A DNA stretch of 64,000 nucleotides from Rhodococcus sp. (in: high G+C Gram-positive bacteria) (lineage in GTDB: Bacteria > Actinomycetota > Actinomycetes > Mycobacteriales > Mycobacteriaceae): assembly GCF_023264675.1 (NCBI RefSeq), contig NZ_JAHFVG010000002.1, forward strand, positions 62,001 to 126,000. The letters run 5' to 3'. A program made the position numbers and the translations under genes. The notes beneath the pieces are model-generated. The model was not told the origin of the DNA. It saw only the letters and a program-made list of their open reading frames with translations, and did not search any database. Shown in pieces: positions 43,538-52,503 of the stretch (its first letter is position 1; the number at the start of each line of letters is the position of its first letter).

Positions 43538-44389
43538 ATGTCTCGACCGTTTTTCGACGATGAATCCGGGTCTGTCGCCGCACACCGGCGCCGTCGAGCA
43601 GACGAACAGCGCGCCCGGTATCTTCGCGCTCAGGTCGCGAGGTCCGACAAGTTCGTCACCTCACCGCGGCGTGTCTACGAACTGATTCGATCGGGGATCA
43701 GGCGCGGAACCATGCCACACGACGAGACGCTGTCCGAGCAGCATTTGATCGACTCGCTCGGAGCCACCAGAAATGCGGTACGCAAGGCGCTGCAGATGCT
43801 GGCCGAGGACGGCGTCGTACTCCGTGCCCGCCGGGCCGGGACGTCGGTGGCACACGACATCGTCTCGGTGCGCGACGGCGAAGTCGGACCGAGGGCGTGG
43901 GCCGGGATGCCGGACGAAGGGCGTCTCACCGTCGACACATTGGAATGCCGCCGAATCGGTGCGCCTGCAGTGCTGCAGAATTTCATCGGTGCCGAGGTGG
44001 AGACGGTGATCCTGCTCGAGCAGGTAGGGCGGATGGGCGGGAAACCGTTGTACCTCAGAGTCGGCTACTGCATCACCGATTTCGAGGCCGACGAATTCAT
44101 CGCTCGCATCGAGAGCAATCACTCGGAATACCCACCGATCGCGGTGGCGCACAATCGAATATTCGGCACCGTCTACGGCGGCAGCAGCTCGGTCGTCGAG
44201 GCGATCTCATGTCAGGAACGTGCAGCCGAACTGCTGGACATGCAGGTCGGTGCGCCGGTTCTGCTGCGCGAGTTGATCACCCGAGACGTCGACGGCAATC
44301 CGTCCGAGCTGAGCTTCACTCATTTCCGCGCGGACCGCGTGGCTATCATCGGATCCTCCGAGCATCAGGCTGCGACGCCGATCGGCTGA
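43538..44389 (+). CDS. GntR-family regulator with UTRA domain
   Basis: 283 residues. A basic leader of about 35 residues, winged HTH at about 40-105 (TLSEQHLIDSLGATRNAVRK, LAEDGVVLRARRAGT), then a UTRA effector domain (about 125-275, HNRIFGTVYGGSSSVVEAI, LLRELITRDVDGNPSELSFT). UTRA domains bind small acidic or sugar-like ligands. ATG at 43538 after GGGAGG. It stands at the edge of the monooxygenase island and is its best candidate regulator. Confidence 0.92.
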   Translation: MSRPFFDDESGSVAAHRRRRADEQRARYLRAQVARSDKFVTSPRRVYELIRSGIRRGTMPHDETLSEQHLIDSLGATRNAVRKALQMLAEDGVVLRARRAGTSVAHDIVSVRDGEVGPRAWAGMPDEGRLTVDTLECRRIGAPAVLQNFIGAEVETVILLEQVGRMGGKPLYLRVGYCITDFEADEFIARIESNHSEYPPIAVAHNRIFGTVYGGSSSVVEAISCQERAAELLDMQVGAPVLLRELITRDVDGNPSELSFTHFRADRVAIIGSSEHQAATPIG

Positions 44390-44399
44390 ACCGAACGGT

Positions 44400-44427
44400 G
44401 GGCGGGGCCGCCGTTCCGGCCCCGCCC
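44400..44427. terminator. Bidirectional terminator between GntR and monooxygenase operon
   Basis: GGGCGGGGCCG-CCGTTC-CGGCCCCGCCC: perfect 11-bp GC stem, 6-nt loop, in the 45-bp gap between the converging genes. Confidence 0.8.
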
Positions 44428-44434
44428 TGTCGGT

Positions 44435-45763
44435 TCAGAACGCGAGCAGATTGTCCCTGAACTGGCGGTGTTCGTAGTCCTGGCGTACGAGTCCGCGTCG
44501 TCGCAGCGCGGGTACCAGGCCATCGGTCACCTCGGTGTAGTACCGACGACCGAGTCGTCCGGTCATCAGGAAGCCGTCGCCGCCGACCGCATCGATGACG
44601 TCCTCCATTTTCTGCGCTACCGTATCGGGCGTTCCGACGAGGGGTACCGAGGTAATCGACCAGGCGGCAGCCAACTGCCGCAACGTCTTCGGTGAACCGT
44701 CGTCGTTGTGTGTGCTACCGCCCGACCCGGCGAGAAAGTCCGCGAGCGTCGTTCGATGCCCGTTGGTCGACAGTGCCGGGGGAGGTGCGTCGACATCGAG
44801 GGTGGACAGATCGTTGCCCGTCACCGCCGAGATGTGCGCGAGCGCGGAGTGCACGCGCGCGTCGGTCGCCTCCCTGGACCTGGCATCGAGGTCTCGTGCT
44901 TCGGAATCGGTGTCCCCGAGGACAGGTGAGACAATGTAGAGAATCTTGATGGAGTCGGGATCGCGGCCCAGTGCGTCGGCGCGCGCACGCACGTCCTCGC
45001 GGTAGGCCTTCATCGCCTCGACACCCTGCGCCTGGCAGATGATGGTGTCGGCATTGCGGGCAGCGAATGCGCGTCCACGTGGAGAGCCTCCGGCCTGACA
45101 GATCACCGGCCGCCCCTGCGGCATCGGAAGGGTGTTCAACGGCCCTCGAGTGCGATGAAACTTGCCGACGTAGTTCGCGTCGCGGACCTTGGTGTGATCG
45201 ACGTAGGTGTTGCTCGCCCTGTCCATCACCACGGCATCCGGATCCCACGAGCTCCAGAGTGCGTTCACGGCCTCCACGAATTCTTCGGCGCGGTCGTATC
45301 GTTCGTCGTGCGGTGGAAGCGCGTCCATGCCGAAGTTCTGAGCCGCGCGATCCTCGCTCGAGGTCACCACGTTCCACCCCACGCGGCCGTGCGACATGTG
45401 ATCGAGGGTGGCTAACGTCCGTGCCAGCAGATACGGCGGATAGAAGCTGGTCGACATCGTCGCGACGATCCCCAGCCGCGACGTTGCGGCGGCGAGCATC
45501 GGAACCAGGGCAACCGGATCGTGCTTGGGTGCGTACTGGGCCTTGGCAAGATCGAATTCGTTGGTCCCACCGTAGATGTCGGATACCATCGACGAGTCCT
45601 CCAACATGAGGTAGTCGAATCCGGCGCGTTCGAGAGCGCGCGCCATGTCGACGTGGAATCGCCCGTCTGCCCAGCTGTCGGTGTCCGATCCGGTCCACTG
45701 CGACGTCCACACCGGCGGGCGGAAACTGGTGAACCAGCCGAGATGCATCCTGGGTTCGGTCAT
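44435..45763 (-). CDS. Flavin-dependent monooxygenase 1, NtaA/SnaA/DszA type (LLM)
   Basis: 442 residues. Family blocks: HLGWFTSF (7-14), TSFYPPYLLAR (105-115), GWNVVTSSEDRAAQNFG (129-145) and PQGRPVICQAGGSPRG (about 215-230). TIM-barrel two-component oxygenases of this family use FMNH2 from a separate reductase. Subfamily A (YVDHTKV at about 187-193). A stretch of about 25 residues near 345-370 (GSGGSTHNDD) is longer than in the sisters. Last gene of the operon; its ATG overlaps the previous stop as ATGA. Confidence 0.92.
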   Translation of the reverse strand: MTEPRMHLGWFTSFRPPVWTSQWTGSDTDSWADGRFHVDMARALERAGFDYLMLEDSSMVSDIYGGTNEFDLAKAQYAPKHDPVALVPMLAAATSRLGIVATMSTSFYPPYLLARTLATLDHMSHGRVGWNVVTSSEDRAAQNFGMDALPPHDERYDRAEEFVEAVNALWSSWDPDAVVMDRASNTYVDHTKVRDANYVGKFHRTRGPLNTLPMPQGRPVICQAGGSPRGRAFAARNADTIICQAQGVEAMKAYREDVRARADALGRDPDSIKILYIVSPVLGDTDSEARDLDARSREATDARVHSALAHISAVTGNDLSTLDVDAPPPALSTNGHRTTLADFLAGSGGSTHNDDGSPKTLRQLAAAWSITSVPLVGTPDTVAQKMEDVIDAVGGDGFLMTGRLGRRYYTEVTDGLVPALRRRGLVRQDYEHRQFRDNLLAF

Positions 45764-47073
45764 CGTGCACCTGCCAGATGGTCGCGAAGGGTGATGCCGC
45801 GGTATCCGGTGCCGGCGAGCCCGCGTCGAGCAAGCACCGGCATCAACCCGTCGCACACATCGTCGACATACCGGCGGTTCAGCACTCCGCCACCGCCGCC
45901 GAAGAACAGGAACCCGTCACCGCCGACGTCGTCGATGACGCTTTCCATCTCGTCGGCAACGGACTCGGGCGTACCCACCAGCCGCAAGGACTCGGTTCGC
46001 TCGGCAGCGACGGTCTCACGGATGGTGCGCCCGGCCGCCCACGTGCGAAGGTTGTCGAGAATGCTCGTGCTGGCCTCGGTGCGAAGTCCGTCGGGTATCG
46101 GACTGTCCACGTCGAACTGCGAAAAATCGATGTCGCCGGAGAGCATGATGAGCCGTCGGGCGATCGCCGCATCGGTGGGTTCGTAGTAGCGCTCGGCAGC
46201 GCGCCGAGCGGCGTCCTCGGTCTCACCGAGAATCGGGGTGACCATGTACAGCACCTTCACGTCGTCCGGATTGCGACCGAATCCCTCTGCGCGGGCTCGT
46301 ATCTTGTTGCGGTATGCCCGCATTGCCTCTCGTCCCTTCGGGGCGGAGACGACGATATCGGCGACCCGGGACGCCAATTCGATCCCTGCTTCCGATGCTC
46401 CGGCCTGGCAGATCACGGGTTTGCCCTGCGGACTGGGCAAGGTGTTGAGCGGCCCTCTCACCGTGAAGTGAGGACCGTCGTGATCGACCGTCCGTACCTT
46501 CGTGTGATCGACGTAGGACTCGACGCCCGGTTCGAGGTGAGATGCCGCATCGCCGTCCCAAGACCCCCACAGAGCGTTGGCCACGTCGACGAACTCCTCG
46601 GCCACCTCGTAGCGAGCATCGTGACCGGGGAGGGTGTCCTGCCCGAAGTTCTGAGCGGCCCGGTCGCCGGTCGAGGTGACGATGTTCCATCCCATCCTGC
46701 CGCGGCTCAGGTGGTCGAGCGTCGAGAGGAGTCGGGTCAAGAGAAACGGTGGATAGAAGCTCGTCGACGCGGTGACGACGATACCGATCTTGTCGGTTTC
46801 GTACGCCAGTCGCGACGCGAGAGCCATCGGGTCGTGTTTGGGAGCGCGGGGAGTCCACTTGAGTTCGGACTCGAACGTGCCGCCGTAGATATCGGTCAAC
46901 GCCGTCGAATCTTCCAGCATCACGAAGTCGATTCCCGCTCGTTCGAACTTGCGCACGATGTCGACAGCGAAAGAGCCGTCGGCCCAGTCGGTTCCGCCGG
47001 TACCGGCCCAGGGTCCCGTCCAGTCGGGTACGAGATAGTTGGTGAACCAGCCGAGGGTGAACGGGTGAGACAT
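45760..47073 (-). CDS. Flavin-dependent monooxygenase 2 (LLM), divergent member
   Basis: 437 residues, subfamily A (YVDHTKV). GWNIVTSTGDRAAQNFG is normal, but the QAGGSPRGR block reads QAGASEAGIELASRVADI and a Gly-rich stretch (FFGGGGG) follows near 395. It is the most diverged of the seven, perhaps with another substrate. ATG 47073 has AGAGGAAAG upstream. Its first 154 nt also code, in another frame, for the tail of the MFS gene upstream. Confidence 0.9.
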   Translation of the reverse strand: MSHPFTLGWFTNYLVPDWTGPWAGTGGTDWADGSFAVDIVRKFERAGIDFVMLEDSTALTDIYGGTFESELKWTPRAPKHDPMALASRLAYETDKIGIVVTASTSFYPPFLLTRLLSTLDHLSRGRMGWNIVTSTGDRAAQNFGQDTLPGHDARYEVAEEFVDVANALWGSWDGDAASHLEPGVESYVDHTKVRTVDHDGPHFTVRGPLNTLPSPQGKPVICQAGASEAGIELASRVADIVVSAPKGREAMRAYRNKIRARAEGFGRNPDDVKVLYMVTPILGETEDAARRAAERYYEPTDAAIARRLIMLSGDIDFSQFDVDSPIPDGLRTEASTSILDNLRTWAAGRTIRETVAAERTESLRLVGTPESVADEMESVIDDVGGDGFLFFGGGGGVLNRRYVDDVCDGLMPVLARRGLAGTGYRGITLRDHLAGAR

Positions 47074-48383
47074 CTTTCCTCTTTTCTCGAGCGTGGGTCG
47101 CGTTGTTCCTGCGCTGACGTGGGTCTGATGGACGGAGCGGGAGTCGCCGATTCCTCCGTGACGACGACCTTCGATTCGGGAACCGAGACCCGATTGGTGT
47201 GCCAGGGGCGAAGGGCAAGGAGAACGGCGAGAGCGGCAACCGGGATGCTCGCAGTGAACGCGAGCGAATACGACGCCTGCGCGGCAACGGCCCCGGCGAC
47301 GAGAGGGCCGAGCATCGTCCCCACGTCGAAGGTCACCTGATACAGGGCGACGGGAGTTCCGCCGCGTCCTTCCAGGACATCGCCGACGGTCGCGGCGCTC
47401 GCGACCATCGCACAGGTTCCGCCGATTCCCCACAGCGCCATCGTCAACACGAGCACCGGCAGGGTGGGAACGAGCGCGAGAGCGGCGACGCCGAGCAGGA
47501 TGAGCGCCGAGCCGGTTGCCAGCATCGGCCTGCGTCCCCAGCTGTCGACCAATTTTCCCGCAGGTCGGACAACGACGATCTGGACGACGGCGCCCACGAC
47601 GAGTACCAATCCGGATACGAACGGGCTGCCGCCGATCACCGAGGCGACGAAGAGCGGTATCAAGGTGAAGCGAAGTCCGTTGCCGACCCAGCCGTTGGCG
47701 AAGTTGGACATGATGGACGCTCGGAACCCCTGGTGCCGCAGCGCCGCCCGGACGGACATCTGCCGCGGGCGCGTCGAGAGATCGTGTACCACCCCGGCCG
47801 CTGCGTCCTTGCGGTCGCTGGAGCGGAAGGCGAACCACACGACGATGACGCCGACGAAGAGCGTCACAGCATGAGTCAGGAACGGGGCGCGCAGCGACAG
47901 CAATGCGACTGCCCCGCCGATCACGGGTCCGAGAACCCCGCCGATGAGGAATCCCGATTGAAAGACCGACGCCGTGCGGCCACCCGTCGTCGAGGTGCTG
48001 TAGCGGAACAGCAATTGCTGGCCCGACACGGTGAACATGGCCGTGCCGACTCCGCCGACGGCGCGGAGCAACAACAGCGCGAGGAAGGTGGGGGCGAATG
48101 CAGCAGCGAGGCTCGACAGTGCTGCGAGTAGCAGGCCGACGGTCAGCACGGTGCGCTCGTCGAATCGCAGCAGGATCCGGCTCGCGCCGAACGAGGCGAG
48201 CACTCGCGTGAACGCGTAGATGCTCACCACCGATGACGCCGCGAGGTCGCTGACGCCGAAGTCTCGCGCGAACACCGGGATCACCGGGGCGACCACACCG
48301 TAGCCGAGACCGATGCACACGTTGACGAAGGCCAACGCGTACACCGGTCCCGGCACCGCGGAATCCCTGCGCAAGAAAGGCAT
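46920..48383 (-). CDS. MFS transporter 1 of the monooxygenase operon
   Basis: 487 residues, about 12 transmembrane helices (PVYALAFVNVCIGLGYGVVA at the start, motif-like GKLVDSWGRRPMLATG in the central loop). The membrane part ends near residue 405. The remaining 80 residues are hydrophilic, Ser/Pro/Arg-rich and low in complexity; the last 50 overlap the start of monooxygenase 2. Start ATG shares one base with the stop of monooxygenase 3 (TGATG). Likely importer or exporter of a pathway substrate or product. Confidence 0.85.
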   Translation of the reverse strand: MPFLRRDSAVPGPVYALAFVNVCIGLGYGVVAPVIPVFARDFGVSDLAASSVVSIYAFTRVLASFGASRILLRFDERTVLTVGLLLAALSSLAAAFAPTFLALLLLRAVGGVGTAMFTVSGQQLLFRYSTSTTGGRTASVFQSGFLIGGVLGPVIGGAVALLSLRAPFLTHAVTLFVGVIVVWFAFRSSDRKDAAAGVVHDLSTRPRQMSVRAALRHQGFRASIMSNFANGWVGNGLRFTLIPLFVASVIGGSPFVSGLVLVVGAVVQIVVVRPAGKLVDSWGRRPMLATGSALILLGVAALALVPTLPVLVLTMALWGIGGTCAMVASAATVGDVLEGRGGTPVALYQVTFDVGTMLGPLVAGAVAAQASYSLAFTASIPVAALAVLLALRPWHTNRVSVPESKVVVTEESATPAPSIRPTSAQEQRDPRSRKEERCLTRSPSAGSPTISYPTGRDPGPVPAEPTGPTALSLSTSCASSNERESTS

Positions 48384-49672
48384 CAGAAGGACATGAGGTT
48401 GTCGCGAAACCGATCGTGGGTGTATTCGGTGCGCACGAGGCCGCGACGCTGCAGTGCCGGTACGAGGCCCTCGGTGATTTCACCGACGTAGCGTCGCCCG
48501 ATGTTGCCGGTGATGAGGAACCCGTCGCCGCCGACGATGTCCATCGTCTCGCCCATCTGTTCGGCGACGGAGTCGGGAGTCCCGACGTAGTGCACGTTCT
48601 TCATCGACCACCCGAGGGCGGCCTTGCGCGGAGTGTTGCCATAGGAAAGAAAGTCGCCGAGCGTCGTCCGGTGCCCGTTGGTCGAGAGCTCGGGGAACTC
48701 CTCGTCGAGTTCGTATGTCGAGAGGTCGATCTCGGTCAGAGCCGAGATGTGGCCGAGAGCCGATTCGATGCGTGAGTCGACGTCGGCCGTCATACGCTCG
48801 ACCTTTGCCTTGGCGTCCGCGTCGGTATCGGCCAGGACCGGTTGAGTGATGAACATGATCTTGCAGCTGTCGGGATCGCGGCCCGCCTTTTCCATGCGCA
48901 GGCGGATATCGTCCCGAAACTCCTTCATCGCTGCAGGATCCTTTGCGGCGCTGAGAATCGTCTCGGCATTGCGCGCCGCGAACTCACGACCACGCGGCGA
49001 CCCGCCTGCCTGGCAGATGACAGGTTCGCCCTGTGGCGACTTCGGAAGGTTCAGCGGACCACGCGATGCATGAAACTTTCCACGGAAGTTCGTGACGTGG
49101 ACCTTCGTGTGATCCACGTAGGTACCGGTCTCTCGATCGAGAACCATCGCATCGTCGTCCCACGATGCCCACAGTTGCTTGACCAGGTCGACGAATTCGT
49201 CGGCGCGCTCGTATCTCTGGTCGTGTTCGGCCAGCTTGTCCATGCCGTAGTTCTGGGCAGCGCGGTCTTCGCTCGAAGTGACCACATTCCATCCGACGCG
49301 GCCCTTGCTGAGATGGTCGAGGGTGGAGAACCGCCTCGCGAGCAGCCACGGGGGATAGAAGGATGTGGAGCAGGTCGCGATGATCCCGATGTGCGACGTG
49401 GCCGCCGTCAGCATGGGGACGAGAGTGACCGGGTCGTGTTTCGGCGCGTAGAGGCCGTACTTCAGATCCACCCGTGAGGTCTGCTCGAAGGCGTCGGAGA
49501 CCATGGACGAGTCCTCGAGCATTATGTAGTCGAAGCATGCCCGCTCGAGCGCGCGCGCGAAGTCGACGTGCAGCTCGCCGTTGGCCCAGGTCGTTCCCTC
49601 CTCGCCGGCCCAGGTGGTGTTCCACGGCGGGTTGGAGAAGTTGGTGAACCAGCCCAGATGAAATTTGGTCAT
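48383..49672 (-). CDS. Flavin-dependent monooxygenase 3 (LLM)
   Basis: 429 residues, subfamily A. HLGWFTNFSNPPWNTTWAG at the start, TSFYPPWLLAR, GWNVVTSSEDRAAQNYG, YVDHTKV and SPQGEPVICQAGGSPRG in order. Closest in pattern to members 1 and 6. ATG overlaps the stop of MFS 2 (ATGA). Same presumed two-component chemistry with external reduced FMN. Confidence 0.92.
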   Translation of the reverse strand: MTKFHLGWFTNFSNPPWNTTWAGEEGTTWANGELHVDFARALERACFDYIMLEDSSMVSDAFEQTSRVDLKYGLYAPKHDPVTLVPMLTAATSHIGIIATCSTSFYPPWLLARRFSTLDHLSKGRVGWNVVTSSEDRAAQNYGMDKLAEHDQRYERADEFVDLVKQLWASWDDDAMVLDRETGTYVDHTKVHVTNFRGKFHASRGPLNLPKSPQGEPVICQAGGSPRGREFAARNAETILSAAKDPAAMKEFRDDIRLRMEKAGRDPDSCKIMFITQPVLADTDADAKAKVERMTADVDSRIESALGHISALTEIDLSTYELDEEFPELSTNGHRTTLGDFLSYGNTPRKAALGWSMKNVHYVGTPDSVAEQMGETMDIVGGDGFLITGNIGRRYVGEITEGLVPALQRRGLVRTEYTHDRFRDNLMSF

Positions 49673-51147
49673 GCCGAGTGCTCCTTGTTCGATGTGGTGG
49701 TGCGGTGGGATTCCGGACGAGAGGTTCGCTCGGCGGTCCGCCGTAGCGAGGCGGGTTCACCGTCGTGTGCGCCCCGAAGCGCCGCGGGGATCGTCGCGAG
49801 AACCGCGGTGATCGCCATGGCGGCGACGGCGATGGCGAATCCATGTGTCAACGACTGTGATTCGGTGACTGTGAGCCGATCGGTGTCACCGGAATAGACG
49901 AGTGCGCGCAGTGCAGGTGGTAGAGCGGAGACTGCGAGAACCAGTGCGAGCGCTGTACTGAGTGTGACTGCAGTATTGTCCAACGACACCCTGAGACCGT
50001 TGGCCATGCCGGATCGGTTGGCGGGAACACCGACGTTGATCGCTGCGGCATTGGCGGTCTTGAAGATTCCACCGGTGAGGCCTTGCGCGAACAGTAGGAC
50101 GAAAACAGGGATCCCAGCAGCAGGGCCGGCGATGTGCAGCGCCAGCACTGTCAGAACCACGGCGGTACCGAGTGTCGACACGGTCGTGAGCACGCGCGTC
50201 GCTACCCTCGTCGCCAGTCTTCCAGCGATCGGCGACATCACCGTCGTGCCGACCGCGAGGGCGGTGATCTGCAGCCCTGCCTCGATCGGAGTGTTGCCCT
50301 CGACGCTCTGCAGGTACAGCGACATCGTGACGGCCACAGCGCCCTCGGCCATCGTGACCAGGAACGACGCACCGTACGCACTACCGCGGAAACGATCGAC
50401 AAGAATTCTCGGATCCACGATCGGATCCGCGGAACGGCGTTCCCACCACCAGAAGAGCGGGAGCCCGCCGACAGCGACGAGAAGTGGAATCAGCGAGGAC
50501 GTGGAACCGAAACCGGCACTGCCGCCACGGTTCACGCCGTACACCAGACATCCCAGGATCACCATCGACCCTGCCGCGCCGACATAGTCGAACGGAAGGC
50601 GCTGCGGTCGCGCGGTACGGCGCAACGTGACTGCGGCCCAGACCGTACCCACGACGCCGAGTGGAACCACGACCGCGAACACCCCTCGCCATCCCACCGT
50701 CTCGGTCAGCACACCGCCGAGGAGTGGGCCGATCGAGATCGCGAGCGACATGATGGTGATGTTCCAACCGATCCCGATCGAGAGCAGTCCCGGTTCGAAC
50801 GCCTCGACCAGAAGCGCTGTCGTGTTGGTGATGACGGCTGCTGCGCCGATGCCTTGGACGATCCGTAGGCCGATGACGGTGGAGGGATCCTGAGACAGCG
50901 CGATCACCAGACCGCTGACGGTCAACAGAGCGAGCCCGGCGAGATAGACGGGCTTGCGACCGATGATGTCGGCGACCTTACCGAGAACGAGAATGAAGAT
51001 CGCCGTGGTCAGCAGGTACGCCAACATGAACCAATCGGACTGTGCTGCAGAGGCGCCGAGTCCAGCGCTCATCTCGGGCAATGCAACCGGCAGCATCGAC
51101 ACCGACACGAACGTGATGCTCATGCCGAGGCCGGTGACGGACAGCAC
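49669..51147 (-). CDS. MFS transporter 2 of the monooxygenase operon (DHA2-like)
   Basis: About 492 residues, some 14 helices, with LGKVADIIGRKPVYLAG (motif A) and the RIVQGIGAAAVITNTTALLV segment of EmrB-type carriers. Not similar enough to MFS 1 to be a recent duplicate. The N-terminus is uncertain: GTG 51147 or ATG 51123, neither with a good ribosome-binding site; the gap to the preceding stop is 35 bp. Confidence 0.87.
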   Translation of the reverse strand: MLSVTGLGMSITFVSVSMLPVALPEMSAGLGASAAQSDWFMLAYLLTTAIFILVLGKVADIIGRKPVYLAGLALLTVSGLVIALSQDPSTVIGLRIVQGIGAAAVITNTTALLVEAFEPGLLSIGIGWNITIMSLAISIGPLLGGVLTETVGWRGVFAVVVPLGVVGTVWAAVTLRRTARPQRLPFDYVGAAGSMVILGCLVYGVNRGGSAGFGSTSSLIPLLVAVGGLPLFWWWERRSADPIVDPRILVDRFRGSAYGASFLVTMAEGAVAVTMSLYLQSVEGNTPIEAGLQITALAVGTTVMSPIAGRLATRVATRVLTTVSTLGTAVVLTVLALHIAGPAAGIPVFVLLFAQGLTGGIFKTANAAAINVGVPANRSGMANGLRVSLDNTAVTLSTALALVLAVSALPPALRALVYSGDTDRLTVTESQSLTHGFAIAVAAMAITAVLATIPAALRGAHDGEPASLRRTAERTSRPESHRTTTSNKEHSA

Positions 51148-51182
51148 TCGCCACGGATAGCGGTCCGCCCCTGCAGTGACGA

Positions 51183-52472
51183 TCAGAAGTCCATCAGGTT
51201 GTCGCGGAACAGCCGATGTGCATAGCCGTCGCGAATCAATCCGCGTTTGCGCAGCTCCGGTGCCAGACCGTCGGTGATCTCACTGATGTACCGGCGATGA
51301 ACACTTCCGGCGATCAGGAATCCGTCGCCGCCGACCTCGGCCGCGATGTCGCCCATCTGCTCGGCGACCGAGTCTGCGGTTCCGATCAGATCCACGGACT
51401 TGCGGATGTCGGAACTCGCGGCTTCCCTGAGCGTCATGCCGGTGGTGTTGGCACCGATCAATGCCATGGAGCCGCGCCCGGCGTTGGTTTCGACGGTCGG
51501 GATCGGGGCGTCGAGGTCGAACTTGGAGAAGTCGATGCCACTGGCATAGGACATCGAGGCGAGATTGAGATCGATGTTGTTGCGGAAGCCGTCGAGAACA
51601 CGTTCGTGCTTGTCCCGCGCCTCACGTTCGGTTTCACCGAGGACGGGGCTGACGATGAACATGATCTTGCAGGAGTCGGGATCCCTACCCTCGGAGACCA
51701 TTCGGGCACGTACGTCGTCGCGGTAGACCTTCATGGCCTCGACGCTCTCCACCTGAGCGAGAATCGTCTCGGCGTGTTTTGCGGCGAAACCGCGGCCTGC
51801 AGGCGATCCGCCTGCCTGACACAGCACCGGACGCCCCTGAGGAGTCGGCGTTGTGTTCAGCGGACCACGGGACGAGTGGTACCGGCCTGTGAAATCGATC
51901 GAGTGCACCTTTTCGAAATCGGCGTAGATACCGGCGTCCCGGTCCAGACGCACGGAGTCCGGTTCCCAGGATGCCCACAGCTGCTTGACGAGTTCGATCC
52001 ATTCGTCGGCCATGTCGTAGCGGTGATCGTGCTCGAACATCTCCTCGTAGCCGAAGTTCTGGGCCGTACGCACATTGTGTGACGTGACGAGATTGATGCC
52101 GGCGCGGCCGTTGCTCAGATGATCGAGCGTGGCTGCGGTTCGCGCCGCCATGTACGGCGGGTGGAACGAGGTCGTCATCGTTCCGATCAGGCCGAGGTGC
52201 TCGGTGAACTGACTGAGAATCGGCAACAGTGAATGGGGATCCTGCTTCGGCACCGATCGTGCATTGGCAAGCCACCATTCGGCGGATCCGCCGAACGAAT
52301 CGGGGACGAAGGAACCGTCTTCGAACATGATGTAGTCGAAACCGGCACGTTCCAGCGCCTGTGTCATGTCGATGTAGAGCTCGGGGTGGTTCCATTCGGT
52401 ACCGCCCTCGCCCGACCACATCTGATTCCACGACTGCACCTGCCAGCTCAGAAACCAACCCAAGTGGAACAT
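51183..52472 (-). CDS. Flavin-dependent monooxygenase 4 (LLM)
   Basis: 429 residues, subfamily B: VQSWNQMWSG near the N-terminus, INLVTSHNVRTAQNFG at about 127-142 and YADFEKVHSIDF near 185. PQGRPVLCQAGGSPAGR is intact. The subfamily lacks the SSEDR segment of subfamily A, so the flavin/substrate pocket differs. AGAGGAAAA directly before the ATG. Confidence 0.92.
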   Translation of the reverse strand: MFHLGWFLSWQVQSWNQMWSGEGGTEWNHPELYIDMTQALERAGFDYIMFEDGSFVPDSFGGSAEWWLANARSVPKQDPHSLLPILSQFTEHLGLIGTMTTSFHPPYMAARTAATLDHLSNGRAGINLVTSHNVRTAQNFGYEEMFEHDHRYDMADEWIELVKQLWASWEPDSVRLDRDAGIYADFEKVHSIDFTGRYHSSRGPLNTTPTPQGRPVLCQAGGSPAGRGFAAKHAETILAQVESVEAMKVYRDDVRARMVSEGRDPDSCKIMFIVSPVLGETEREARDKHERVLDGFRNNIDLNLASMSYASGIDFSKFDLDAPIPTVETNAGRGSMALIGANTTGMTLREAASSDIRKSVDLIGTADSVAEQMGDIAAEVGGDGFLIAGSVHRRYISEITDGLAPELRKRGLIRDGYAHRLFRDNLMDF

Positions 52473-52503
52473 TTTTCCTCTTTCCGGACGTAGAACAGAC
52501 GAA

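Noticed and set aside
45760-48483. A 907-codon open frame covering monooxygenase 2 and the region of the MFS gene
   Set aside because: Only the part from 47073 matches the monooxygenase family; the upstream part is Arg/Gly-rich and is the out-of-frame shadow of the MFS gene, which has clear membrane helices.
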